Below, one piece after another: positions 42,911 to 51,204 of a stretch of DNA of 64,000 nucleotides. A program made the position numbers and the translations under genes. Source of the DNA: Kitasatospora herbaricolor. GTDB lineage: Bacteria > Actinomycetota > Actinomycetes > Streptomycetales > Streptomycetaceae. How positions within the stretch are numbered: the stretch's first letter is position 1; each line of letters starts with the position of its first letter. The stretch covers positions 744,001 through 808,000 of the forward strand of contig NZ_JAUSVA010000002.1 in the NCBI RefSeq assembly GCF_030813695.1, written 5' to 3'. A model generated the notes under the pieces. That model searched no databases and was not told the DNA's origin. It worked only from the letters and a program-made list of their open reading frames with translations.

Positions 42911-42916
42911 ATACTA
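42911..42916 (-). promoter_or_regulatory. Probable -10 box (TAGTAT) of the type III PKS operon
   Basis: Minus-strand TAGTAT ends six bases before the ATG at 42904. A start site about seven bases downstream would fall on the start codon itself. Confidence 0.5.
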
Positions 42917-42967
42917 GGGAGAATCGCCAGCAACTTTGCGTTTCAGGACATCCCGGGCGCCCGGCGG

Positions 42968-42973
42968 CTAGCA
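42968..42973 (+). promoter_or_regulatory. Probable -10 box (TAGCAT) of the UbiA gene
   Basis: TAGCAT ends seven bases before the GTG at 42981; again a leaderless transcript is implied. The 76-base divergent region is AT-rich near the PKS side. Confidence 0.5.
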
Positions 42974-42980
42974 TCGTCGG

Positions 42981-43880
42981 GTGCGAGAGACCGGAACCCA
43001 GCAGGTCGAGGCGTCAGTTCGGCTGCCGGACGGTCGTGTTCCGGGGCCGGTCGGCGGACTCGTCCGGGCGTGTCACCCCGAGCCGACGGCCGTGGTGACC
43101 GTTCTGGTCACCGCCCTGGCGGCGGCCTCCGGCCTCGCCCCCGCCGGCTGCCTCCTGGTGGCGGGCGCCGTGCTGACGGGCCAGCTCTCCGTCGGCTGGT
43201 GCAACGACCGGGTCGACCACGGCCGGGACGTGGCCGCCGGGCGGACGGAGAAACCACTGGTCGGCGGCGCCCTCCGGCCCCGTGCTCTGGAGCTGGCGGC
43301 CGGCACCGCGCTGGCGCTGTGCGTCCCGCTCTCGCTGGCGGTCGGGCTGCTCGCCGGTCTCGCCCACCTGATCGGGGTGGGCGCGGCCTGGGCGTACAAC
43401 CTGGGCCTGAAGCGGACGCCGCTGTCCTGGCTGCCGTACGCGCTGGGGTTCGGCCTGCTGCCCGCCTTCGTCGCGCTGGGCCTGCCCGGCCGGCCCTGGC
43501 CGCCGGGCTGGGCGGTGCTCGGCGGGGCGCTGCTCGGGACCGGCGCGCATCTCACCAACGTCCTGCCCGACATCGAGGCCGACCTGGCGGCCGGGGTCCG
43601 GGGCCTGCCGCAGCGGCTGGGCGGCGGGCTCACCCGGGTGCTCGCCGCGCTGGTGCTGGGCTCCGCCGCGGTGGTCCTGACGCTCGGGCCGCCCGGTCCG
43701 GCCGGGGCGGCCGGCTGGGCGGCGCTGGGCGTCACCGGCCTGATGGCGCCGCTGACCGTGCTGCCCCTGCCCGGTGGCGCGCGGAGCCGGGTCCCGTTCC
43801 TCGCCACCCTGGTACTGGCGGCGACGGCGGCGGCCGCGCTGGTCACCCGCGGTGTCGGCCTGGGGCCGGGGCCCGGATGA
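42981..43880 (+). CDS. UbiA-family prenyltransferase
   Basis: 299 residues, about eight or nine transmembrane helices. The first Asp-rich motif is NDRVDHGRD (N75, D76, D79, D83) within GWCNDRVDHGRDVAAGRTEK, and the second is DIEADLAAGVRGLPQRLG. These bind the Mg-prenyl diphosphate, so an aromatic or lipid acceptor is prenylated in the membrane. GTG at 42981 without a ribosome site, directly behind a -10 box. It is divergent from the type III PKS operon with only 76 bases between, so prenylation of the PKS product is an attractive but unproven idea. Confidence 0.88.
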   Translation: MRETGTQQVEASVRLPDGRVPGPVGGLVRACHPEPTAVVTVLVTALAAASGLAPAGCLLVAGAVLTGQLSVGWCNDRVDHGRDVAAGRTEKPLVGGALRPRALELAAGTALALCVPLSLAVGLLAGLAHLIGVGAAWAYNLGLKRTPLSWLPYALGFGLLPAFVALGLPGRPWPPGWAVLGGALLGTGAHLTNVLPDIEADLAAGVRGLPQRLGGGLTRVLAALVLGSAAVVLTLGPPGPAGAAGWAALGVTGLMAPLTVLPLPGGARSRVPFLATLVLAATAAAALVTRGVGLGPGPG

Positions 43881-43951
43881 CGGTTCGGCGGGTCGGCCGG
43901 GCAGCGATACGACGGCGCGTCCCCGGCGACCCGGCGGCGCGGTCCCCGGGC

Positions 43952-44026
43952 CGGGCGGTTCCCGGACGGGCGGTTCCCGAACGGGCCGTCCACGGACGGG
44001 CCGTCCACGGGCCGGCTGTCCCCGGC
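43952..44026. repeat. Five 15-bp tandem repeats between UbiA and AI-2E family genes
   Basis: Units CGGGCGGTTCCCGGA, CGGGCGGTTCCCGAA, CGGGCCGTCCACGGA, CGGGCCGTCCACGGG and CCGGCTGTCCCCGGC lie head to tail. The 15-base period keeps reading frame, but no coding gene is evident here. Confidence 0.75.
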
Positions 44027-44154
44027 CGGGCGGGACGCACCGCGGCGACACGCGAACGGCCACCGCGGCCGGTGCGGCGGGAGCGGATCCGCTCTGACGT
44101 AACGTCGGGGGCGGGGCCGGCAGGTGGGTCGACACACACGGAAGGCACACCGCG

Positions 44155-45336
44155 ATGACACCACGGGCGGCAGCGGGTCAGGACCCGGAGCGGGGCGGCA
44201 GGCCGGACCGCCGGCGCCCGCGGACCGGCGGCCCGGCCACCCGCCGGCCGGTGACCCGCGGCGGCGCCCCCTCCGGGCACCAGGTCCCGCCGGGGCTGGA
44301 GCACGCGGCGGGGTACGCCTGGCGGCTGCTCCTGGTGGGCGCCACCGTGTACGCGGTGCTGGCGCTCCTGGGCCGGCTGGTGCTGCCCGTGATCGCGGTC
44401 TTCGTCGCCCTGGTGATCACGGCGGTGCTGCGGCCGGCCGCCGACCTGATCAACCGCTGGCTGCCGCGCGGGGTGGCCGTCGCGGTCACCGTGCTCGGCT
44501 CGATCCTGCTGCTCGCCGGCGTGCTGGCGTTGATCGGCGAGAACGTCGCAGGCGAGTGGAAGCAGCTCGGCGACGAGTTCCGCGGCGGCGTCGACCGGAT
44601 CGAACTGTGGCTGAAGGGCGCACCCTTCCACATCAAGCCCGCCACCGTCTCGGACCTCCAGTCGAAGATCAGCTCCTTCCTCACCGAACACCGTTCCACC
44701 CTGGTCAGCCGGGCGGTCAACGAGGCCAGCCGGGTGGTGGAGATCGTCACCGGCGCGGCGCTGGCCCTGTTCTGCTCGATCTTCTTCATCCACTCCGGCG
44801 AGGGCATGTGGCGCTGGGCGAAGCACCAACTGCCGCACGGCGCCCGGGAGACCTGGGACCACGCGGGCCGGGCCGCCTGGCGGACCTTCGCCGGCTACAC
44901 CCGGGGCATCATGATCGTCGCGGCCAGCAACGCGGCGCTGGTCGGCATCGCGCTGGCCCTGCTGGGGGTGCCGCTGGCGCTGCCGCTGACGGTGCTGGAG
45001 TTCTTCGCCACCCTGGTGCCGCTGATCGGTTCCCCGGTCGCGATGGCGATCGCCGCCGTGGTGGCACTGGCCGCCAAGGGCCCGGTGACGGCGCTGATCG
45101 TTCTGGCGCTGATCGTGGTGATCGGGCAGATCGAGGGCCACCTGCTGCATCCGCTGGTGATGAGCTGGGCGGTCCGGCTGCACCCGGTGGCCGTCGCCCT
45201 GTCGGTCATCGCCGGTGGCATCCTGGCCGGGGTGATCGGCGCGGTGGTGGCGGTCCCGGTGGTCTCTGTGGTCTGGGCGGTCATCTGCGAACTGCGCCTG
45301 CGCCGGGAGGCGGCGCGGGCCCCGGCGGCGCCCTGA
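44155..45336 (+). CDS. AI-2E family transporter (YdiK/TqsA-type permease)
   Basis: 393 residues. After a ~45-residue basic, Pro-rich tail come about seven or eight transmembrane helices with the family pattern: LPVIAVFVALVITAVLRPAA, VAVAVTVLGSILLLAGVLAL, an extracytoplasmic helical region, IMIVAASNAALVGIALALLG, LIGSPVAMAIAAVVALAAKG and IEGHLLHPLVMSWAVRLHPV. Most members are not autoinducer exporters; several act as Na+/H+ antiporters. AAGGC about nine bases before the ATG is a modest ribosome site. A perfect hairpin follows. Confidence 0.86.
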   Translation: MTPRAAAGQDPERGGRPDRRRPRTGGPATRRPVTRGGAPSGHQVPPGLEHAAGYAWRLLLVGATVYAVLALLGRLVLPVIAVFVALVITAVLRPAADLINRWLPRGVAVAVTVLGSILLLAGVLALIGENVAGEWKQLGDEFRGGVDRIELWLKGAPFHIKPATVSDLQSKISSFLTEHRSTLVSRAVNEASRVVEIVTGAALALFCSIFFIHSGEGMWRWAKHQLPHGARETWDHAGRAAWRTFAGYTRGIMIVAASNAALVGIALALLGVPLALPLTVLEFFATLVPLIGSPVAMAIAAVVALAAKGPVTALIVLALIVVIGQIEGHLLHPLVMSWAVRLHPVAVALSVIAGGILAGVIGAVVAVPVVSVVWAVICELRLRREAARAPAAP

Positions 45337-45350
45337 CCGGACGCCCCGGG

Positions 45351-45392
45351 CCGTCCCGCCCGCCCGGCCCGGGAGTCGGGCGGGCGGGACGG
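45351..45392. terminator. Bidirectional terminator between AI-2E family and hemerythrin genes
   Basis: CCGTCCCGCCCGCCCG and CGGGCGGGCGGGACGG form a perfect 16-bp stem with a 10-base loop; it starts 14 bases after one stop and ends one base before the other gene's stop codon. Confidence 0.8.
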
Positions 45393-45393
45393 C

Positions 45394-45909
45394 TCAGCCC
45401 TTGTCGTCCATCGGCAGGCCGAGCAGGCTCGCGGTCGTTCCCGATCCGGGCGTCAGCGAGTTGAGCGCCTGGACGATCCGCCGCTCCTCGAAGGCGAAGT
45501 GCGAGGTGAGGATCGCCGTCAGGCCGTCCAGCTCCCGCCGGACCCGCTCGGCCTCGGCCGCGTCCGGATCCGCCGCGATCCCGCCCAGCAGGCTCTCCAG
45601 GCTGCGCACGATCCCGCTCACCAGCTGGTGGTCCTCCGCCAGCTTCACGATGACCGGACGTAGTTCCGGGAACTCCGCGGCCAGCAGCGGGAACGCGCCG
45701 TCGTCCTCGCCGGTGTGGTGCCTGGTCAGGACGGAGCAGAAGGAGAGGCAATGCTCCTTCAGCTCCCGCGGCCGTCCGCCCCGCCCGTCCAGGAAGGCGT
45801 CGACGTCACCGCGCAGGGCCGCCAGTTCCTCGCGCAGCCGGTGGTGGATCTCGATCAACTCGTCGCCGAAGGCGGCGAGCCGCTCGTTCGGTCCAGTGGC
45901 AGTACCCAT
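45394..45909 (-). CDS. Hemerythrin-domain protein
   Basis: 171 residues, four-helix bundle. Metal ligands appear in order: IEIHHRLREELAAL, then VLTRHHTGEDDGAFPLL, EDHQLVSGIVRSLE, and LTSHFAFEERRIVQAL. The H...HHxxE...H...HxxxE spacing is that of the actinobacterial hemerythrin HHE domain, which binds a di-iron centre for oxygen, NO or redox sensing. Start ATG at 45909 has only a weak upstream GG-rich ribosome site. It is convergent with the AI-2E family gene, and not linked to an obvious partner. Confidence 0.87.
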   Translation of the reverse strand: MGTATGPNERLAAFGDELIEIHHRLREELAALRGDVDAFLDGRGGRPRELKEHCLSFCSVLTRHHTGEDDGAFPLLAAEFPELRPVIVKLAEDHQLVSGIVRSLESLLGGIAADPDAAEAERVRRELDGLTAILTSHFAFEERRIVQALNSLTPGSGTTASLLGLPMDDKG

Positions 45910-46019
45910 GTCCGGCCATCGTAGCGGGGGTGGGCCGGGACGCGGGAGCGGGAAGGAGCGGCCGCCGGGGCAGGAGCCCCGCCCGGCGGCCGCCGGTGCG
46001 GCGGGTGGGTGCGTGCGGA

Positions 46020-47915
46020 TCAGGGCGTCGGCGCGGTCCACTTCTGGTTCGCGGCGCCGGTGCAGGTCCAGATCTGGGCCCGGGTGCCGTTGGCCGAACT
46101 GTTGCCCGTGGCGTCCAGGCACTTGTTCGCGGCCGGGTTGACGATGTCGTGCGAGCCGGCCGAGTACGTCCACTGCTGGGCGCCGGAGCCGTTGCAGTCC
46201 CAGAGCTGCACCTTGCTGCCGTCCGCGGTGGCCCCGCCGGTCACGTCCAGGCACTTGCCGAGCGCGCGGACGGTGCCGTCGGTGCCGAGCGTCCAGGTCT
46301 GCGCGGTGGTGCCGTTGCAGTCGTAGAGCTGGACGGCGGTGCCGTTGGCGGTGCCGGCCGCGGCCACGTCCAGGCACTTGCGGCCCAAACCGGTGACCTG
46401 GCCGCTCGCGCCGCCCTGGCCGCCGCCGCTGCCGTTCCAGGTGAAGGTGGCGGAGGTTCTGGCCGGCAGGTTGTAGGTGAAGTTCTGACCGCCCCAGGCG
46501 ACCCGGACGTTCTGCGCGGCGCCGCTGTCGTTGTAGGCGATCAGCGCCTTCGAGCCGTCCGGGTTCACCCACGCGACGTTGGGGACGGCCGAGTTGGCGG
46601 TGGAGGCGATCCGGTAGGCACCGGGCCGGACGAACTTGGTGAGATGGCCCATCGTGTAGTACTCGACGGTGTAGTCCACCTGCCCGCTGCGGGAGTCGCC
46701 GTTGTGCACGGTGACCAGGCCGGTGCAGGTGCCGCAGCCGCCGTAGTGCGGGCCCATGTTCTGGTCCACCGCCAGGCTCCACTTGGTCACCGACTTACCC
46801 CAGTTGCGGGTGTAGTCGATGATGTTGCGCATGTCCTCCTGCTGCTGGTTGCCGATCCAGGTGCCGCCGGAGTGCTCGGTGTCGAAGGCGTCCACCCCGG
46901 GGTACTGGTTGTGCACGGTGGTCTGAGTGGCGACGTCCCCGCCGTACCCGTGCCAGGCGATGCCACCGAAGTTGGGGTGGCTGCGGACGGCCGGGTCGTC
47001 GACCGTGGGCGCCGCGTAGGAGGCGTACTGGTCCCAGTTCCAGTCCAGCGAGAGGACCTTGGTGTTCAGGCCGGCGCCGGCCAGGGCGGGCAGCAGGTTG
47101 GTCTTGGTGAAGTAGGCGAGCCCGGAGCCGTTCCAGCTCATCGACGGGTAGCCGGCGCAGCAGGTGGGCTCGTTCTGCACGGTCACGTAGTTCACCGGCA
47201 CGCCCTGGGCCTGGTAGGCCTGCAGGTACTTGACGAAGTACTGGGCGTAGGCCCCGTAGTTCTCCGCCTTCAGCCAGCCGCCGTCGAGGCTGCCGCTGTC
47301 CTTCATCCAGGCGGGGGCGGTCCACGGCGAGGCCATCACGCTGAGGCCGGGGTTGAGCTGCTTGGCCTGCTTGGTGAGCGGCAGCACGTCCACCAGGTCG
47401 TGGGCGACGCTGAAGTTCGCCAGGGTGGGGTCGGTCTGCCCGGCCGGGCGATCGTCGTAGGTGTAGCCGTAGCGCGCCAGGTCGGAGGAGCCCATCGGGT
47501 TGCGGACGAAGGAGAGTCCGATGCCGTCGGTGGGCGAGAAGAGCCCCCGCATGGTGGCGTCGCGGGTGGCGGCGCCGAGTGCTCCGCTGCTGTTCAGCAG
47601 CCAGGCGGCGGTGTCGGTGAACGAGGCGCCGCCACCCGTGAACTGCTGGTAGCGGGTGGACTCGTCGACGGTGATCAGCTGTCCGCCGCTGCCGGAGCCC
47701 GCGCCGAAGCTGATGCCGGCCTGCTGCTGGAGTCCTCGGGTGACGTGCCGGCCGCCGGCGTCGTCGGTGCTGGTCAGCCAGATCGAGACCGGCTCGCCGG
47801 CCGCGTGGGCGGTGCCGCCGGTGGCCAGCAGGCCCGCGGCGGCGAGGGCGCCGGCCAGCAGGGTGGCGGTGGCGCGGCGGGGCCTTGAACGGTGGGCAGA
47901 TCGATGCCTGGGCAT
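46020..47915 (-). CDS. Secreted GH30-family glycoside hydrolase with ricin-type (CBM13) domain
   Basis: 631 residues. Signal peptide with arginine-rich start ([20 protein letters not shown], cleavage after AHA). The catalytic barrel holds YQQFTGGGASFTDTAAWLL, YVTVQNEPTCC (acid/base Glu, near residue 248) and DAFDTEHSGGTW (nucleophile Glu, near 347). After a C-terminal beta domain and a GGGQGGASG linker comes a beta-trefoil with three QxW-type repeats (LYDCNGTTAQTW, LWDCNGSGAQQW, IWTCTGAANQKW). GH30 enzymes cleave beta-1,6-glucan, xylan or glucosylceramide; which applies is unclear. A DasR-like box lies upstream. Confidence 0.92.
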   Translation of the reverse strand: MPRHRSAHRSRPRRATATLLAGALAAAGLLATGGTAHAAGEPVSIWLTSTDDAGGRHVTRGLQQQAGISFGAGSGSGGQLITVDESTRYQQFTGGGASFTDTAAWLLNSSGALGAATRDATMRGLFSPTDGIGLSFVRNPMGSSDLARYGYTYDDRPAGQTDPTLANFSVAHDLVDVLPLTKQAKQLNPGLSVMASPWTAPAWMKDSGSLDGGWLKAENYGAYAQYFVKYLQAYQAQGVPVNYVTVQNEPTCCAGYPSMSWNGSGLAYFTKTNLLPALAGAGLNTKVLSLDWNWDQYASYAAPTVDDPAVRSHPNFGGIAWHGYGGDVATQTTVHNQYPGVDAFDTEHSGGTWIGNQQQEDMRNIIDYTRNWGKSVTKWSLAVDQNMGPHYGGCGTCTGLVTVHNGDSRSGQVDYTVEYYTMGHLTKFVRPGAYRIASTANSAVPNVAWVNPDGSKALIAYNDSGAAQNVRVAWGGQNFTYNLPARTSATFTWNGSGGGQGGASGQVTGLGRKCLDVAAAGTANGTAVQLYDCNGTTAQTWTLGTDGTVRALGKCLDVTGGATADGSKVQLWDCNGSGAQQWTYSAGSHDIVNPAANKCLDATGNSSANGTRAQIWTCTGAANQKWTAPTP

Positions 47916-48079
47916 GGTCGGCTCCGGATTCCGTGGGCCGAGGGCGCGGTGGGACGCGGCCGCGGGTGCGGCCGGGGGCGCCTCGGGTGGGGGATCGGCA
48001 CCGGGGGGAAGGGGCCTGGGGACGGGCAGCCCGGTGTCGCGGAGTGATTCAACCTCTGTAACTGTTGGAGCGTCAACCC

Positions 48080-48095
48080 TTTGGTCTCTACCAAT
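48080..48095. promoter_or_regulatory. DasR-like (dre) box between the GH30 and GH18 genes
   Basis: TTTGGTCTCTACCAAT matches the Streptomyces dre palindrome TGGTCTAGACCA at 10 of 12 core positions, differing only at the two central bases. DasR represses chitin/GlcNAc genes, and a GH18 chitinase-like gene is adjacent, so control by N-acetylglucosamine is plausible. Confidence 0.5.
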
Positions 48096-48144
48096 TGTCG
48101 CCAACTCGTGAAGGCAAAGTGCAGGCCCGGACGGGGATGATCGT

Positions 48145-48158
48145 TCATCAGTTGACGG
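48145..48158 (+). promoter_or_regulatory. CCGTCA-N2-TGACGG element, weaker copy H
   Basis: TCATCAGTTGACGG followed by AT: the downstream half TGACGGAT is intact, the upstream half has changes. It reads toward the GH18 gene, 216 bases away. Reverse orientation (toward GH30) cannot be excluded. Confidence 0.35.
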
Positions 48159-48373
48159 ATCGACAGTTAGTAAACCTTCCAGTCAATAACCCTTGACGGC
48201 GCCCGCCGAGGTCCGGTTGACTCCGGTGCCGAGCCGAGCCGCACCGCACTCTCCACACCGGGCCCCCACCCGCTCGGCCCGCCGTCCGGCGTCCCCGATC
48301 GCGCTCGCGAACACGGACCGACGCCGCCCCACCGCACGGCCGAACCCCCACACGCCGTCCCAGGAGGACACCC

Positions 48374-49786
48374 ATGCGACGCCCCTCCCGCCTCACCGCG
48401 CTGCTCGCGCCGCTCGCCCTGGCCGCCGGCACCCTGCTGGCCGCCGCCCCGGCCGCGAACGCCGCCGCCAACCCGGGGCCCGGCTTCCCCGCCCAGTACG
48501 CCGCGCCCTACGTCGAGACCTGGGGCTCCCCCGCCGCTCTCGCCAACGCCCGCAACGCGACCGGCCTCAAGTACTTCACCCTCGCCTTCGTCATCAGCGA
48601 CGGCAGCTGCAACGCCACACTCAACGGCAACACCCCCGTCACGGACGCCGGCTGGCAGTCGGCGATCAACAGCCTGCGGGCCGCCGGCGGTGACGTGATC
48701 GCCTCCTTCGGCGGTGCGTCCGGCACCGAACTCGGCCAGGCCTGCACCACGGTGAGCAGCCTGAAGGCCCAGTACAAGCGGGTGGTCGACACCCTCAACC
48801 TCACCAAGATCGACCTCGACATCGAGGGCGGCGCGCTCGGCGACACCACCGCCAACGACCGCCGCAACCAGGCCCTCGCCCAGCTCCAGCAGGAGTACGC
48901 CGCCGCCGGGCGCAACCTGGCCGTGCACTACACCCTGCCGGTCAACCCGACCGGCCTGGAGTCCAACTCGATCAGCCTGCTCAACAACGCCAAGAGCCGC
49001 GGCCTGAACGTCGGCGTGGTCAACATCATGACCATGGACTACGGCCCCACCCTGGACAGGGGCAAGGCCGCCACCGACGCCGCCACCGCGCTGCACACCC
49101 AGCTCGGGCAGATCTGGACGACCAAGACCTCCCAGCAGCTGTGGGCGATGGAGGGCAACACCCCGATGATCGGGGTCAACGACAGCACCAACGAGGTGTT
49201 CACCACCGCCAACGCCACCACCCTCACCAACTTCGCCCGCAGCAACGGCATCCAGCTGCTGGCCTTCTGGGCGCTCGGCCGCGACAAGGCCTGCGCCACC
49301 AACGGCACCCTGTCCGACAGCTGCAGCGGGACGCCGCAGAGCGCCTACCAGTTCGCGAGCACCTTCAACGGGATCACCGGCGGCGGCACCGGCAACCCCC
49401 GCCCGACCGGCCGGATCAGCGGCTACGGCGGCAAGTGCGTGGACGTCGCGGCGGCCTCCAGCGCCAACGGCACCGCCGTCCAGCTCTACGACTGCAACGG
49501 CACGGCCGCCCAGAACTGGACGGTCGGCGCGGACGGTTCGCTGCAGGCCCTCGGCAAGTGCCTGGACGCCACCGGCGCCGGCACCGCGAACGGCACCCAG
49601 CTCCAGCTCTGGGACTGCAACGGCACCGGCGCCCAGAAGTGGCAGCCGGGCAGCGGCTCGACCCTGGTCAACCCCGTCTCCGGCCGCTGCGTCGACGCCA
49701 CCGGCCCCAGCTCCGCCAACGGCACCCGGCTGCAGCTCTGGGACTGCTTCGGCGCCGCCAACCAGCAGTGGCTGCTGCCGGCCTGA
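48374..49786 (+). CDS. Secreted GH18 chitinase-like protein with ricin-type (CBM13) domain
   Basis: 470 residues. Signal peptide (LTALLAPLALAAGTLLAAAP, cleavage after ANA). GH18 barrel: ASFGGASG, KIDLDIEGGAL with catalytic Glu at 151, and VNIMTMDYG before the C-terminal strands. The full DxxDxDxE is reduced to DLDIE, as in several actinobacterial GH18 branches. After a GGGTGNPRP linker a beta-trefoil with three QxW repeats (LYDCNGTAAQNW, LWDCNGTGAQKW, LWDCFGAANQQW) binds sugars. The trefoil is clearly related to that of the GH30 enzyme next door. It is in an operon with the alginate-lyase-like gene (32 bases apart). Confidence 0.9.
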   Translation: MRRPSRLTALLAPLALAAGTLLAAAPAANAAANPGPGFPAQYAAPYVETWGSPAALANARNATGLKYFTLAFVISDGSCNATLNGNTPVTDAGWQSAINSLRAAGGDVIASFGGASGTELGQACTTVSSLKAQYKRVVDTLNLTKIDLDIEGGALGDTTANDRRNQALAQLQQEYAAAGRNLAVHYTLPVNPTGLESNSISLLNNAKSRGLNVGVVNIMTMDYGPTLDRGKAATDAATALHTQLGQIWTTKTSQQLWAMEGNTPMIGVNDSTNEVFTTANATTLTNFARSNGIQLLAFWALGRDKACATNGTLSDSCSGTPQSAYQFASTFNGITGGGTGNPRPTGRISGYGGKCVDVAAASSANGTAVQLYDCNGTAAQNWTVGADGSLQALGKCLDATGAGTANGTQLQLWDCNGTGAQKWQPGSGSTLVNPVSGRCVDATGPSSANGTRLQLWDCFGAANQQWLLPA

Positions 49787-49818
49787 CCGCGGCCGAGCCC
49801 GAAGGAGAGGACCACGCC

Positions 49819-51003
49819 GTGCACCGTCACCTGCGCAAGCTGCCGGCCCTGGCCGGACTGCTGACCCTGCTCGCCTCGGGCCTGGGCACCGCCCCGGCCG
49901 CCGAGGCCGCGCCCACCACCTTCGCCCACCCCGGAGTGCTCGACAGTCGGGCCCAACTCGACTTCGTGCGGGCCAAGGTGAAGGCCGGCGAGCAGCCGTG
50001 GAAGGCCGCCTACGACCAGATGCACGCGAGCAGGTACGCCTCGCTCAGCCGGACCCCGAAGCCGCGGTCGGTGGTGGAGTGCGGCTCGTACTCCAACCCC
50101 AACATCGGCTGCACCGACGAGCGCGAGGACGCCATCGCGGCGTACACCCTGGCGCTGGAGTGGTACATCACCCAGGACAGCCGCTACGCGGCCAAGGCCG
50201 TCCAGATCATGGACGCCTGGTCCGGCACCATCACCGACCACACCAACAGCAACGCACCGTTGCAGAGCGCCTGGTCGGCCTCCACCTGGCCGCGCGCCGC
50301 CGAGATCATCCGCTACACGTACACCGGCTGGGCCTCCGACAAGGTCACCCGGTTCGGCACCATGCTGCGCAACGTCTACCTGCCCGAGGTGGTCAACGGC
50401 TCCAACAGCAACGGCAACTGGGAACTGAGCATGAACGAGGCCACCATCGGCATCGCCGTGTTCCTCGACGACCGGACGGTCTACGACAAGGCGGTCGCCA
50501 AGTTCCGCGGCCGGGTGCCCGCGTACATCTACCTGGCCTCCGACGGCGCGCTGCCGAGGACCGCACCGGGCAGCGGCCTGAACACCCGCGACCAGATCGT
50601 CTCCTACTGGCAGGGCCAGAGCACCTTCGTCGACGGGCTCACCCAGGAGACCTGCCGGGACTTCACCCACACCGGGTACGGCCTCTCGGCGATCGCCCAC
50701 GTGGCGGAGACCAGCCGGATCCAGGGCCAGGACCTCTACCCGGAGGTGGCCGACCGGCTCCGGCACGCCCTCGGCTTCCAGGCCAAGTACGAGCTGGGCA
50801 CCGCCGTGCCGTCCTGGCTGTGCAACGGCAGCCTGGACAAGGGCCTCGGCCCGGTGACCGAGGTGGGCTTCAACGCCCTGCACAACCGGCTCGGTTACGG
50901 CATGGACAACACCCAGGCGCTGACCGAGCAGCGCCGCCCGGCCGGGACGGACAACCTCTTCACCGCCTGGGAGACCCTGACCCACGCGGGCAATCCGGGC
51001 TGA
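49819..51003 (+). CDS. Secreted alginate-lyase-domain protein
   Basis: 394 residues. Signal peptide (LRKLPALAGLLTLLASGLGT, cleavage after AEA). The alpha-toroid core resembles PL5-type alginate lyases: FAHPGVLDSRAQLDFVRAKV, YTLALEWYITQDSRYAAKAV, NGNWELSMNEATIGIAVFLD and CRDFTHTGYGLSAIAHVAET. Polyuronide cleavage by beta-elimination is the family activity, though soil homologues may act on other acidic polymers. GTG at 49819 has GAAGGAGAGG seven bases upstream; it follows the GH18 gene in the same operon. A 16-bp hairpin with a T-run ends the unit. Confidence 0.85.
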   Translation: MHRHLRKLPALAGLLTLLASGLGTAPAAEAAPTTFAHPGVLDSRAQLDFVRAKVKAGEQPWKAAYDQMHASRYASLSRTPKPRSVVECGSYSNPNIGCTDEREDAIAAYTLALEWYITQDSRYAAKAVQIMDAWSGTITDHTNSNAPLQSAWSASTWPRAAEIIRYTYTGWASDKVTRFGTMLRNVYLPEVVNGSNSNGNWELSMNEATIGIAVFLDDRTVYDKAVAKFRGRVPAYIYLASDGALPRTAPGSGLNTRDQIVSYWQGQSTFVDGLTQETCRDFTHTGYGLSAIAHVAETSRIQGQDLYPEVADRLRHALGFQAKYELGTAVPSWLCNGSLDKGLGPVTEVGFNALHNRLGYGMDNTQALTEQRRPAGTDNLFTAWETLTHAGNPG

Positions 51004-51024
51004 TCCACTCCCGCGGGCAGGCAC

Positions 51025-51065
51025 GGGCCCGGGGTGACGCGCCGACGCGGCGTCACCCCGGGCCC
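51025..51065 (+). terminator. Strong terminator of the GH18/alginate-lyase operon
   Basis: GGGCCCGGGGTGACGC and GCGTCACCCCGGGCCC form a perfect 16-bp stem, followed by TTT. Confidence 0.82.
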
Positions 51066-51129
51066 TTTCGCGCTCCCGCCGCGGTGAGGACGGCCCCGGC
51101 GACCGGAGCGGCCCGCACGCTCCCCCACC

Positions 51130-51153
51130 GTCCGCCGGGAACTCCCGGCGGAC
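51130..51153. terminator. Second hairpin upstream of the lanthipeptide locus
   Basis: GTCCGCCGGG and CCCGGCGGAC pair perfectly around AACT. It may insulate the lanthipeptide promoter from read-through. Confidence 0.5.
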
Positions 51154-51179
51154 GGGCCCGGAAACAGGACCAAGCCCGC

Positions 51180-51204
51180 TCGAATTCGGTGCACCGAAAT
51201 TCGA
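51180..51204. promoter_or_regulatory. AT-rich dyad upstream of the lanthipeptide locus
   Basis: TCGAATT-CGGTGCACCG-AAATTCGA: a perfect inner 10-base palindrome flanked by near-perfect outer arms. It opens a ~100-base AT-rich stretch (to 51275), the most AT-rich part of the window, and is the best candidate for the locus promoter/operator. Confidence 0.5.

Noticed and set aside
40014-44026. Tandem repeats considered as a CRISPR array
   Set aside because: Units are 7 or 15 bp without spacers, and no cas genes are present.
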